Assembly: GCF_900108565.1 (NCBI RefSeq)
Contig: NZ_LT629971.1
Coordinates: 5,890,001-5,954,000, forward strand
Length of the DNA: 64,000 bases
Source of the DNA: Mycolicibacterium rutilum
GTDB taxonomy: Bacteria > Actinomycetota > Actinomycetes > Mycobacteriales > Mycobacteriaceae
Reading direction: 5' to 3'
The position numbers and the translations under genes were made by a program. Within the stretch, counting starts at the first letter, position 1. Each line of letters starts with the position of its first letter. Shown here one piece after another: positions 48,359-56,620 of the stretch. Below the pieces are notes generated by a model. The model did not search any database. It saw only the letters and a program-made list of their open reading frames with translations, and was not told the DNA's origin.

Positions 48359-48829
48359 TCAGAAGGGCATCGAGCGGCGTCCTTCGGCGTCGCCGCCGGT
48401 GAACCGTTCGTGCATCGTCAGCAGCACGGCCGCGCACGCCGCGCGCTCGGCGGGGTCGATCTCGTCGAGCACGCGGGCCAGTTCCCGCCGCCGATACGCG
48501 GTGACCTGCCGGACCAGCTTGCGGCCCGGCGCGGTCAGCTCGAGCGTGACCACGCTGCGATTCGACGGATCCGCACCCCGGACCAGGTATCCCGCGGCGT
48601 GCAGCCGGTCAGCCAGCCGTGTCACGGTCGAACCGACGACACCGAGTGCCTTCGCGCATTCGGTGGACGTCGAGCGGCCCCGCTGCGCGAGCACGGCCAG
48701 CAACCGGAACTGGGGCAACGACACGTCGACGCGGTCCACGCTGCGCAGCGCCAGCCCGACCAGGTCTCGCGCTGCCACCTCGAAGGCCGTCAGCTCCTCG
48801 ACGGGAGTCTTGGTCACGTCAGTTTCCAT
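48359..48829 (-). CDS. MarR-family regulator divergent from furA-katA
   Basis: Winged-helix regulator, 156 residues from the ATG at 48829 (METDVTKTPVEELTAFEVAA). Core: RVDVSLPQFRLLAVLAQRGR, ECAKALGVVGSTVTRLADRL (recognition helix), GYLVRGADPSNRSVVTLELT (wing). An in-frame ATG at 48895 would remove the leader and abut the operators, so the later start is preferred. Two TTGC-N5-GCAA repeats in the gap to furA are its likely binding sites. It could control peroxide defence together with FurA. Confidence 0.9.
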   Translation of the reverse strand: METDVTKTPVEELTAFEVAARDLVGLALRSVDRVDVSLPQFRLLAVLAQRGRSTSTECAKALGVVGSTVTRLADRLHAAGYLVRGADPSNRSVVTLELTAPGRKLVRQVTAYRRRELARVLDEIDPAERAACAAVLLTMHERFTGGDAEGRRSMPF

Positions 48830-48889
48830 GATCGGCGCATGGCGAAAAGTATTCCACGCGAGAGTCGATGACCGAGCCTCCGACAACTG

Positions 48890-48919
48890 TTGCATAAGGC
48901 AAGTCTTGCATTACGCAAG
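48890..48919. promoter_or_regulatory. Two tandem TTGC-N5-GCAA operators (16-bp period)
   Basis: TTGCATAAGGCAAG at 48890-48903 and TTGCATTACGCAAG at 48906-48919, each with TTGC/GCAA arms. The second extends to AGTCTTGC/GCAAGACT arms (48902-48922). Location between divergent MarR and furA starts makes them probable MarR sites. Confidence 0.7.
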
Positions 48920-48969
48920 ACTAAGAGGCAGACTTGAGTCTGGACTCGATCAAGTTTTATGGAGGCGGT

Positions 48970-49401
48970 ATGCCGGCGACCCAGTGGCGCGACGCACTGC
49001 GCTCGGCCGGCCTGCGGGTGACCCAGCCGCGGATAGCGGTTCTCGCCGAGGTGCACAGCCATCCCCACGCAGGCGTCGACGAGATCGCCGCGGCCGCCCG
49101 ACGACGCATCGGGAAGCTGTCGACGCAGGCGGTTTACGACGTGCTCTACGCACTGACCGGCGCGGGCCTGGTGCGCCGCGTCGAACCGGCAGGCTCCCCC
49201 GCCCGCTTCGAACTGCAGAACGGGGACAACCACCACCATGTCGTGTGCCGGCGCTGCGGGGCGATCGACGACGTCGACTGCGCAGCCGGGCGGGCACCGT
49301 GCCTGCACGCCGGCACCGACACCGGCTACCTGATCGACGAGGCCGAAGTGACGTTCTGGGGCGTCTGCCCCGGCTGTCAGCACGAACGACCAACCAACTG
49401 A
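48970..49401 (+). CDS. furA: Fur-family regulator (FurA/PerR-like)
   Basis: Metal-dependent repressor, 143 residues, ATG at 48970 behind GGAGGCGGT. Winged helix: LRSAGLRVTQPRIAVLAEVH and KLSTQAVYDVLYALTGAGLV. Metal sites: HSHPHAG, NHHHVVCRRCGAIDDVDC and the C-terminal CPGCQ, so a structural Cys4 zinc site is intact. It sits 12 bp before katA, an arrangement in which the Fur protein represses the catalase and itself and is relieved by peroxide. An inverted repeat GAGTC-TG-GACTC at 48936-48947 is a possible FurA or promoter element. Symbol by analogy with mycobacterial furA. Confidence 0.88.
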   Translation: MPATQWRDALRSAGLRVTQPRIAVLAEVHSHPHAGVDEIAAAARRRIGKLSTQAVYDVLYALTGAGLVRRVEPAGSPARFELQNGDNHHHVVCRRCGAIDDVDCAAGRAPCLHAGTDTGYLIDEAEVTFWGVCPGCQHERPTN

Positions 49402-49413
49402 ACGGAGATCACC

Positions 49414-50904
49414 ATGACCGCTTCGAAATTCGGTTCCACCACCGGTACGGGCGCACCCGCCGCCAGCGACCGCAACACGCTCAGCGTCGGGCCCAACGGC
49501 GCCCTGCTGCTGCACGACGTGCACTTCCTCGAGCAGATGGCGCACTTCAACCGCGAGCGGGTCCCTGAACGCAACCCGCACGCCAAGGGCTCCGGCGCGT
49601 TCGGCGTGTTCACCGCCACCGAGGACGTTTCCCAGTTCACCAAGGCCGCACTGTTCCAGAAGGGCGCCAAAACCGATCTGCTGGTGAGGTTTTCGACTGT
49701 GGCCGGTGAGCAGGGCAGCCCCGACACCTGGCGCGACGTGCGGGGTTATGCGATGAAGTTCTACACCTCCGAGGGCAACTACGACCTCGTCGGCAACAAC
49801 ACGCCGATCTTCTTCGTGCGCGACCCGATGAAGTTCCCGCACTTCATCCGCAGCCAGAAGCGCCTGCCCGACTCCGGTCTGCGCTCGGCGCAGATGCAGT
49901 GGGACTTCTGGACGCAGAACCCGGAATCGGCGCATCAGGTCACCTATCTGATGGGTGAGCGGGGGCTGCCGCGCACCTGGCGACACATGAACGGGTACGG
50001 CTCACACACCTACATGTGGGTGAACGCGGCCGGCGAGAAGTTCTGGGTGAAGTACCACTTTCACACCGACCAGGGCCTGGAGTTCCTGACCAACGACGAG
50101 GCCGCCGCGCTGGCCGGCGAGGACGCCGACTTCCACCGCAAGGACCTGTTCGACGCGATCGCCCGCGGCGAGTACCCGAGCTGGCGGCTCTCGGTACAGG
50201 TGATGCCGTACGCCGACGCCGCCGACTACCGGTTCAACCCGTTTGACCTGACCAAGGTGTGGCCGCACGCGGACTACCCGCTGATCCCGGTCGGCACCTA
50301 CACGCTCAACCGCAACCCGGAGAATTTCTTCGCCCAGATCGAACAGGCCGCGTTCTCGCCGGGCAACACCGTGCCGGGCATTGGGCTGTCACCGGACAAG
50401 ATGCTGCTCGGCCGGGCGTTCGCCTACAACGACGCCCAGCGCAACCGGATCGGCACCAACTTCCACCAACTCCCGGTGAACCAACCGCAGAACGGCGTGC
50501 CGGTGAACACTTACATGTTCGACGGCCAGATGGCCTATCACCATTCCGGGTCCGCGCCGGTCTACGCGCCCAACAGCGGCGGGCGGCCGTGGTCGGACAC
50601 CACCGGACCGGTCGAGGACGGTTGGCAGGCCGACGGCGAGCTGCTGCGCGCTGCGTACGCCCTGCACGCCGAGGACGACGACTTCGGTCAGCCCGGCACG
50701 CTGGTGCGCACGGTGTGGAACGACGAACAACGCGGCGCGGCCGTCGACACGATCGCCGGCAGCCTCAGCGGGGTGAGCGGTGAGGTGCTCGACCGGGCTC
50801 TCGAGTACTGGCGCAACGTCGACGACGACCTCGGCGCCCGCATCGAGAAGGTGGTCCGCCAGGACACGGCACCCGAACCCGTCCAGGGCATGGGCGAGGG
50901 ATGA
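49414..50904 (+). CDS. katA: Monofunctional haem catalase
   Basis: Breaks down hydrogen peroxide. The 496 residues match the small-subunit catalase clade: catalytic His in FNRERVPERNPHAKGSGAFG, Asn in SEGNYDLVGNNTPIFFVRDP, and the proximal haem Tyr in LLGRAFAYNDAQRNRIGTN. No C-terminal flavodoxin-like domain, so not KatE of the large type. Same transcript as furA (12-bp gap). A second, manganese-dependent catalase lies 8 kb away, giving metal-independent redundancy. Convergent with map. Confidence 0.95.
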   Translation: MTASKFGSTTGTGAPAASDRNTLSVGPNGALLLHDVHFLEQMAHFNRERVPERNPHAKGSGAFGVFTATEDVSQFTKAALFQKGAKTDLLVRFSTVAGEQGSPDTWRDVRGYAMKFYTSEGNYDLVGNNTPIFFVRDPMKFPHFIRSQKRLPDSGLRSAQMQWDFWTQNPESAHQVTYLMGERGLPRTWRHMNGYGSHTYMWVNAAGEKFWVKYHFHTDQGLEFLTNDEAAALAGEDADFHRKDLFDAIARGEYPSWRLSVQVMPYADAADYRFNPFDLTKVWPHADYPLIPVGTYTLNRNPENFFAQIEQAAFSPGNTVPGIGLSPDKMLLGRAFAYNDAQRNRIGTNFHQLPVNQPQNGVPVNTYMFDGQMAYHHSGSAPVYAPNSGGRPWSDTTGPVEDGWQADGELLRAAYALHAEDDDFGQPGTLVRTVWNDEQRGAAVDTIAGSLSGVSGEVLDRALEYWRNVDDDLGARIEKVVRQDTAPEPVQGMGEG

Positions 50905-50925
50905 ATCGACGAGGTCGCGGGCGGC

Positions 50926-51723
50926 CTACCGGGTGAGGATCCGCGGCCCGTCCTCGGTGACGGCCACGGTGTGCTCCCAGTGCGCCGCCCGTGACCCGTC
51001 CGCGGTGACGACCGTCCACTCGTCCTCGAGCACCACGGTTTTCGTGGTGCCCAGCGTCAGCATCGGTTCGATGGCCAGTACCGAACCGACCTCCAGATAC
51101 GGGCCGCGGCCCGGGGCGCCTTCATTGGGCAGGAACGGGTCCATGTGCATCTGCCTGCCGATGCCGTGCCCGCCGTAGCCGTCGACGATGCCGAACTTGC
51201 GGTCGAATTGCCGTTCGGCCGCGCGGGTAGCGGTCTCGATGGCGTGCGAGACGTCGGTGAGCCGGTTGCCCGGGACCATCGCGGCGGCACCGGCCTCCAT
51301 CGCCTGCCTGGTCGCCGCCGACAGCGCCTCGTCGACGGGGATCAGCTGTCCCACGCCGAAGGTGATGGCCGAGTCGCCGTGCCAGCCGTCGACGATCGCG
51401 CCGCAGTCGATGGAGACCAGGTCACCGGCGGCCAGCACCTCCGTCGCCGACGGGATGCCGTGCACCACACGGTCGTTGACCGAAGAACAGATGCTGGCGG
51501 GGTACCCGTGGTAGCCGAGGAATGACGGTACCCCGCCGCCGTCGCGGATCACCGACTCGGCGATCTCGTCGAGGGCCAGGGTGGACACGCCGGGCGTCGC
51601 GGCCTGGCGCACCGCGGCCAGTGCGGACGCCACCAGCGCACCCGCGACCGCCATCGCGTCGAGCTCACCGGCGGTGCGCTGCGGCACCACCTTGCGACCA
51701 CGCAGACCGGGCAGACCGATCAT
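50926..51723 (-). CDS. map: Methionine aminopeptidase type I
   Basis: Removes initiator Met from nascent proteins. The 265 residues show the five metal ligands of the pita-bread fold: Asp in DLVSIDCGAIVDGWHGDSA (two), His in GYGGHGIGRQMHMDPFLPN, Glu in VLAIEPMLTLG and Glu in AAHWEHTVAVTEDG. The short N-terminus lacks the SH3-binding extension of the other mycobacterial MetAP. Three bases after adk in a secY-adk-map operon. Confidence 0.95.
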   Translation of the reverse strand: MIGLPGLRGRKVVPQRTAGELDAMAVAGALVASALAAVRQAATPGVSTLALDEIAESVIRDGGGVPSFLGYHGYPASICSSVNDRVVHGIPSATEVLAAGDLVSIDCGAIVDGWHGDSAITFGVGQLIPVDEALSAATRQAMEAGAAAMVPGNRLTDVSHAIETATRAAERQFDRKFGIVDGYGGHGIGRQMHMDPFLPNEGAPGRGPYLEVGSVLAIEPMLTLGTTKTVVLEDEWTVVTADGSRAAHWEHTVAVTEDGPRILTR

Positions 51724-51726
51724 GAA

Positions 51727-52275
51727 TTACTTGCCGAGCGCCTGCAGCGCGCGCGCGAACACCTCGTCCAGGGTGCCCACCGCGTCGACCTGCTGCAGGT
51801 TGTTGTGGCTGTAGTACTCGAGCAGCGGATAGGTCTCGTCGCGGTAGACCTGCATCCGGTTGCGGATCACGTCTTCGGTGTCGTCCTCACGGCCGCGGGC
51901 CTTGAGCCGCTTGAACAGCTCATCCTCGGAGACCTTGAACTCCAGCACCGCGTCGAGCTTGGTGGCGTGCTGCTTGAGCATCTCGTCGAGGGCCTTGGCC
52001 TGCTCTACCGAGCGGGGGTAGCCGTCGAGGATGAAGCCGTCGGCGGCGTCGGCCTGGGCGATACGGTCTTCGACGAGCTTGTTGGTCAGCTCGGAGGGCA
52101 CCAGGTCGCCGGCGTCGAGGTAGCGCTTGGCCTCCACCCCGAGCGGGGTGCCGTCGCCGATGTTCTGCCGGAACAGATCGCCGGTGGAGATCTGCGGGAT
52201 CCCGAGCTTCTCGGAGAGCTTCTGGGCCTGTGTGCCCTTACCGGCGCCGGGGGGTCCGAGCAGAACGAGTCTCAC
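51727..52275 (-). CDS. adk: Adenylate kinase
   Basis: Interconverts ATP + AMP and 2 ADP. The product is a short-LID form: P-loop LLGPPGAGKGTQAQKL, GDLFRQNIGDGTPLG, AMP-binding DGFILDGYPRSVEQAKAL, and a reduced LID (RGREDDTEDVIRNRMQ) without zinc cysteines, typical of mycobacteria. The GTG at 52275 overlaps the secY stop by four bases. Confidence 0.97.
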   Translation of the reverse strand: MRLVLLGPPGAGKGTQAQKLSEKLGIPQISTGDLFRQNIGDGTPLGVEAKRYLDAGDLVPSELTNKLVEDRIAQADAADGFILDGYPRSVEQAKALDEMLKQHATKLDAVLEFKVSEDELFKRLKARGREDDTEDVIRNRMQVYRDETYPLLEYYSHNNLQQVDAVGTLDEVFARALQALGK

Positions 52276-53612
52276 TTCAGGAATCCTTCGTAGTTGCGTT
52301 GCATCAGCTGGCTCTCGATCTGCTTGACCGTGTCCAGGCCGACACCGACCATGATCAGCACGCCGACGCCGCCGAACGGCAGGTTCTGCACCGGCCCGCC
52401 GCTGCCGACGGTGAGGAACAGGTTGGGCAGCACCGCGATGACACCGAGGTAGATCGAGCCCGGCAGGGTGATGCGGCTCAACACGTAGCGCAGATAGTCG
52501 GCGGTCGGCTTACCCGGACGGATACCGGGGATGAAGCCACCGAACTTCTTCATCTCGTCGGCGCGTTCGTCGGGGTTGAAGGTGATCGACACATAGAAGT
52601 ACGTGAAGAACACGATCAGGCCGAAGTACACCCCGATGTAGACCGGGCTGCTCGGGTCCGTCAGATACTCCGCGACGAAGCGGGTCCACCAGTTCGTCTC
52701 GCCGGGGTTCGAGCTCCCACTCTGGATCAGCTGCGTGATCAGGTGCGGGATGTAGATCAGCGACGACGCGAAGATCACCGGGATGACGCCGGCCTGGTTC
52801 ACCTTCAGCGGCAGATACGTCGACGTGCCGCCGTACATCTTGCGGCCGACCATGCGTTTGGCGTACTGCACCGGGATGCGGCGCTGGCCCTGCTCGACGA
52901 ACACCACGCCGACGATGATCGCCAGGGCGCCGGCGCAGACCAGCGCGAACACCAGCCCGCCGCGGCTGTCGAGGATCGCCTGCCCCTCACCGGGCATCGC
53001 CGAGGCGATGCTGGCGAAGATGATCAGCGACATGCCGTTGCCGATGCCGCGCTCGGTGACCAGCTCGCCCATCCACATCACCAGCGCCGCGCCGGCGGTC
53101 ATCACGAGCACCATCACGACCAGGGTGAAGATGTTCAGCCCGGCGTCCTGGCCCTGGATGATCTCGAGCGAGCAGCCCTGCAGCAACCCACCGTTGGCGG
53201 CCAGCGCCACGATGCTGGTGCTCTGCAGGATGGCCAGCGCGATCGCCAGATAACGCGTGTACTGCGTCATCTTGGCCTGACCGGCCTGCCCCTCCTTGCG
53301 CAGCTGCTCGAAGCGCGGGATCACCACGGTCAGCAGCTGCACGATGATGCTCGCGGTGATGTAGGGCATCACGCCCACCGCGAAGATCGACAGCTGCAGC
53401 AGCGCCCCGCCGGAGAACAGGTTGATCAGCGAGTAGAGCTGTCCTGATTCACCGCCGGTGACCTCGGCGATGCACTCCTGCACGTTCGGGTAGTTGACCC
53501 CCGGTGACGGGATCGAGGCCCCGGCCCGATAAAGGATCACGATCCCCAACGTGAACAGGATCTTCTTTCTCAGGTCGACAGTCCTGAGTGAAGAGATGAA
53601 AGCCGAGAGCAC
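52272..53612 (-). CDS. secY: Preprotein translocase subunit SecY
   Basis: Channel of the Sec translocon in the inner membrane. The 446-residue protein has ten predicted helices with the usual landmarks: IPSPGVNYPNVQECI in the first periplasmic loop and plug area, SGGALLQLSIFAVGVMPYIT, the cytoplasmic RRIPVQYAKRMVGRKMYGGT, and FGGFIPGIRPGKPTADYLRY before the last helices. GTG start at 53612 behind GAGGAAGA. First gene of secY-adk-map; its promoter must lie in the 266 bp upstream. Confidence 0.97.
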   Translation of the reverse strand: MLSAFISSLRTVDLRKKILFTLGIVILYRAGASIPSPGVNYPNVQECIAEVTGGESGQLYSLINLFSGGALLQLSIFAVGVMPYITASIIVQLLTVVIPRFEQLRKEGQAGQAKMTQYTRYLAIALAILQSTSIVALAANGGLLQGCSLEIIQGQDAGLNIFTLVVMVLVMTAGAALVMWMGELVTERGIGNGMSLIIFASIASAMPGEGQAILDSRGGLVFALVCAGALAIIVGVVFVEQGQRRIPVQYAKRMVGRKMYGGTSTYLPLKVNQAGVIPVIFASSLIYIPHLITQLIQSGSSNPGETNWWTRFVAEYLTDPSSPVYIGVYFGLIVFFTYFYVSITFNPDERADEMKKFGGFIPGIRPGKPTADYLRYVLSRITLPGSIYLGVIAVLPNLFLTVGSGGPVQNLPFGGVGVLIMVGVGLDTVKQIESQLMQRNYEGFLK

Positions 53613-53878
53613 TCTTCCTCCTGCGCAGCCGGGGTGTCGATCGCGGCGTGCGAATGGGGCTGGATTCGACCAGCGTCGTGGTTAAGTCGTGTGCGGACCC
53701 CCGTCAAGCGCGCAGCCTGCAGAGTTACCCGCCAAACAGTCTACGAGAGTAACAGTTGGGGCCCAGTAGCTCCGCATCCCGCCAAATGCTCCGCGCTCAC
53801 AGGGCCTTCCCAGCACGGGAACATACCGTGGCACCCATCTCGTTATATGCCCTAAGTAATGATGGACAGGAGCTGGGA
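53613..53878. other. Divergent promoter region between secY and methyltransferase genes
   Basis: Longest non-coding stretch in the window (266 bp). It must contain promoters for the secY operon and the methyltransferase array. It is less GC-rich near 53740-53760 and 53840-53860 than its surroundings, but I could not name a convincing -35/-10 pair and see no gene. Confidence 0.5.
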
Positions 53879-54814
53879 ATGGCACGCACGGACAACGACA
53901 CCTGGGACCTCGCCTCGAGCGTGGGAGCCACGGCGACCATGGTCGCGGCGGCTCGCGCGGTCGCAAGCATCGGCGAGGACGCCCTGATCTCCGATCCCTA
54001 CGCCGAGCCGCTGGTGCGCGCGGTCGGGGTGGACTTCTTCACCCGGCTGGCGTCCGGGGAGCTCAAGATCGAGGACCTCGACACCGATAACGCATCGATG
54101 GGCATGGCCCGGATGACCGACAACATGGCCGTGCGGACGCGGTTCTTCGACGAGTTCTTCACCGAGGCCGGCCGCGCGGGCATCCGCCAGGCCGTGATCC
54201 TCGCGTCAGGCCTCGACGCCCGCGCGTACCGGCTGTCCTGGCCGGCCGGGACGACCGTCTACGAGATCGACCAGCCCGAGGTGATCGAGTTCAAGACGAC
54301 GACGCTGGCCGGGCTGGGCGCCAAGCCGACCGCCGAACTGCGCACCGTCGCGATCGACCTGCGCTACGACTGGCCCGCGGCGTTGACGGCAGCGGGCTTC
54401 GACCCGGCTCAGCCGACGGCGTGGAGCGCCGAGGGACTGCTCGGCTACCTGCCGCCGGACGCGCAGGACAAGCTGCTCGACACCATCTCCCAGCTGAGTG
54501 CACCGGGCAGCCGGGTCGCCGTCGAGAGCGGGCCGACCGCGATCGACGAGGCCGATCGCGACAAAGCCATCGCCCGGATGCAGGAGGCCTCGCAGCGGTG
54601 GCGCGAGCACGGCTTCGATCTCGACTTCGCCGAGCTGGTTTATCTCGGCGAGCGCAACGAGGCGGGTACCTACCTCGAAGACCGCGGCTGGCAGCTCACC
54701 CGGCGCACCGTGCAGGAGTTGCTGGTCGCCAACGGCCGGCCGCCGCTGCCCGAGGACGACGAGCTCGGCAACTTCGCCGAGCTCCAGTACGTCACCGGGA
54801 TACTCGGGTCATGA
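53879..54814 (+). CDS. SAM-dependent methyltransferase (TIGR00027 family), copy 1
   Basis: Class I methyltransferase related to leucine carboxyl methyltransferases, a family expanded in mycobacteria and next to secY also in M. tuberculosis. The 311 residues begin MARTDNDTWDLASSVGATAT and contain AVRTRFFDEFFTEAGRAGIR, the SAM-binding AVILASGLDARAYRLSWPAG with acidic EIDQPEVIEFK, and WSAEGLLGYLPPDAQDKLL. Start set by AGGAGCTGGGA. Stop overlaps the next start as ATGA. Natural substrate unknown. Confidence 0.92.
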   Translation: MARTDNDTWDLASSVGATATMVAAARAVASIGEDALISDPYAEPLVRAVGVDFFTRLASGELKIEDLDTDNASMGMARMTDNMAVRTRFFDEFFTEAGRAGIRQAVILASGLDARAYRLSWPAGTTVYEIDQPEVIEFKTTTLAGLGAKPTAELRTVAIDLRYDWPAALTAAGFDPAQPTAWSAEGLLGYLPPDAQDKLLDTISQLSAPGSRVAVESGPTAIDEADRDKAIARMQEASQRWREHGFDLDFAELVYLGERNEAGTYLEDRGWQLTRRTVQELLVANGRPPLPEDDELGNFAELQYVTGILGS

Positions 54815-55734
54815 CCCGCACGGACTCGGACAGCTGGGACCCGGCCACCAGCGTGGGCTCCACGGCGACGATGGTCGCCGCGGCCCGCGCGCTGGCCAGC
54901 CGCGAGCCGGACCCGCTGTTCGACGACCCGTTCGCCGCTCCCCTGGTGCGCGCGGTCGGCGTGGAGTTCTTCACGCGTCTGGTGGACGGCGACGTCGAGA
55001 TCAAGGACATCGACGGCGCGGGGGCCGACTTCATGGCCGAGCTGATCGCGGTGCGGACCCGGTTCTTCGACGACTTCTTCATGGCGGCGGCGGCGGCCGG
55101 TGTGCGGCAGGCGGTGATCTTGGCGTCCGGGCTCGACTCCCGCTCGTACCGGCTGCCGTGGCCGGACGGCACCATCGTCTACGAGATCGACCAGCCGCAG
55201 GTCATCGAGTTCAAGACCACGACGATGTCGTCGCTGGGCGCCGCGCCGGTCGCCGAGCTGCGCACGGTCGGTGTCGACCTGCGGGACGACTGGCCGAAAG
55301 CGTTGCGCGACAGCGGTTTAGACCCGACGCAGCCGACGGCGTGGAGTGTCGAGGGGTTGTTGATCTACCTGCCGCCCGATGCGCAGGACCGGCTGTTCGA
55401 CGACATCACCGCACTCAGCGCCGCGGGCAGCAGGGTCGCGACCGAATACCACCCGGACGCGGCCGCCACCATCGGCCAGCGCAGCAAGGCGATCAGCCGG
55501 CAACTCGGCGACGATGGCGCCCACGTCGACATCGCCGACCTGTTCTACCCCGGCGAGCGCCACCACGTCGCCGACTATCTGGAAGAGCGGGGGTGGCAGG
55601 TGTCGACCAGGAAGCGGCCCGAGCTGTACACCCAGTACGCGCGCGAGTTCCCCGACAGCGATCTGCTTGCCCCCATGCGTGATTCCCTCGCGATCATCGC
55701 GACCCGACAGGAGGATCAGGATGGCCCGCACTGA
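54811..55734 (+). CDS. SAM-dependent methyltransferase (TIGR00027 family), copy 2
   Basis: Paralogue of the flanking genes, 307 residues: MTRTDSDSWDPATSVGSTAT, AVILASGLDSRSYRLPWPDG, YEIDQPQVIEFKTTTMSSLG, WSVEGLLIYLPPDAQDRLF. Its C-terminal end (YTQYAREFPDSDLLAPMRDS) differs most from the other two. Joined to copy 1 by ATGA; overlaps copy 3 by 14 bp, with the copy-3 ribosome binding site inside it. Confidence 0.92.
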   Translation: MTRTDSDSWDPATSVGSTATMVAAARALASREPDPLFDDPFAAPLVRAVGVEFFTRLVDGDVEIKDIDGAGADFMAELIAVRTRFFDDFFMAAAAAGVRQAVILASGLDSRSYRLPWPDGTIVYEIDQPQVIEFKTTTMSSLGAAPVAELRTVGVDLRDDWPKALRDSGLDPTQPTAWSVEGLLIYLPPDAQDRLFDDITALSAAGSRVATEYHPDAAATIGQRSKAISRQLGDDGAHVDIADLFYPGERHHVADYLEERGWQVSTRKRPELYTQYAREFPDSDLLAPMRDSLAIIATRQEDQDGPH

Positions 55735-56620
55735 CAACGACACCTGGGATCTGGCCTCCAGTGTCGGATCGACCGCGACCATGGTCGCCGCGCAGCGTGT
55801 GCTCAGTACGCGCGAAGGGCTGATCGACGACCCGTACGCCGAACCGTTGGTACGGGCGGTCGGACTGGATTTCTTCGTCCGCGCACTCGACGGCGAGGTG
55901 AACCTCGACGACATCGACCCGCGCTTCAACACCCGCCGCGCGGCCGAGGGCATGGCGGTGCGCACGCGCCACTTCGACGGCTTGTTCGCCGACGCCGCGC
56001 GCGACGGTGTACGGCAGGCGGTGATCCTGGCGTCCGGCCTCGACGCGCGCGCGTACCGGTTGCCGTGGCCTGCCGGGACGACGGTGTTCGAACTGGACCA
56101 GCCGGAGGTCATCGCGTTCAAGACCCAGACGCTGGCCCAGTTGGGCGCCGAGCCGACGGCGGACCGTCGCGCGCTGGCGGTCGACCTGCGCGACGACTGG
56201 CCGAAGGTGCTGCTGGACAGCGGGTTCGACCCAACCCAGCCCACCGCCTGGATCGCCGAGGGGCTGCTGATCTATCTGCCGCCGGAGGCGCAGGACCTGT
56301 TGTTCGATCGGATCGACGAGCTCAGCGCGGCGGGCAGCCGGGTGGCCTGCGAGCACATCCCCGACGTCAGCATGTTCGCCGACGAGCGGTCGCAGGAGAT
56401 CGCCGCACGGCTGAAGGCCTACGGCCACGACATCGAGATGGGTGAGCTGATCTACCACGGCGAGCGCAACGACGTCGTCGACTATCTGAGCGCGCGCGGT
56501 TGGGACGTCACGACGCAGAAGATGCCGGACGCCTACGCCGCCAACGGTTTCACGTTCGACGAGAGCACCACGATCGGCTTGTTCAGCGACATGTCCTACC
56601 TGTCGGCGGTGAAGCGCTAG
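55721..56620 (+). CDS. SAM-dependent methyltransferase (TIGR00027 family), copy 3
   Basis: Third paralogue, 299 residues: MARTDNDTWDLASSVGSTAT (nearly the copy-1 N-terminus), AVILASGLDARAYRLPWPAG, FELDQPEVIAFKTQTLAQLG, WIAEGLLIYLPPEAQDLLF. GGAGGATCAGG lies just before the ATG. The stop shares CTAG with the convergent sppA gene. The N-terminal match to copy 1 rather than copy 2 hints that copies 1 and 3 are the closer pair or have exchanged sequence. Confidence 0.92.
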   Translation: MARTDNDTWDLASSVGSTATMVAAQRVLSTREGLIDDPYAEPLVRAVGLDFFVRALDGEVNLDDIDPRFNTRRAAEGMAVRTRHFDGLFADAARDGVRQAVILASGLDARAYRLPWPAGTTVFELDQPEVIAFKTQTLAQLGAEPTADRRALAVDLRDDWPKVLLDSGFDPTQPTAWIAEGLLIYLPPEAQDLLFDRIDELSAAGSRVACEHIPDVSMFADERSQEIAARLKAYGHDIEMGELIYHGERNDVVDYLSARGWDVTTQKMPDAYAANGFTFDESTTIGLFSDMSYLSAVKR

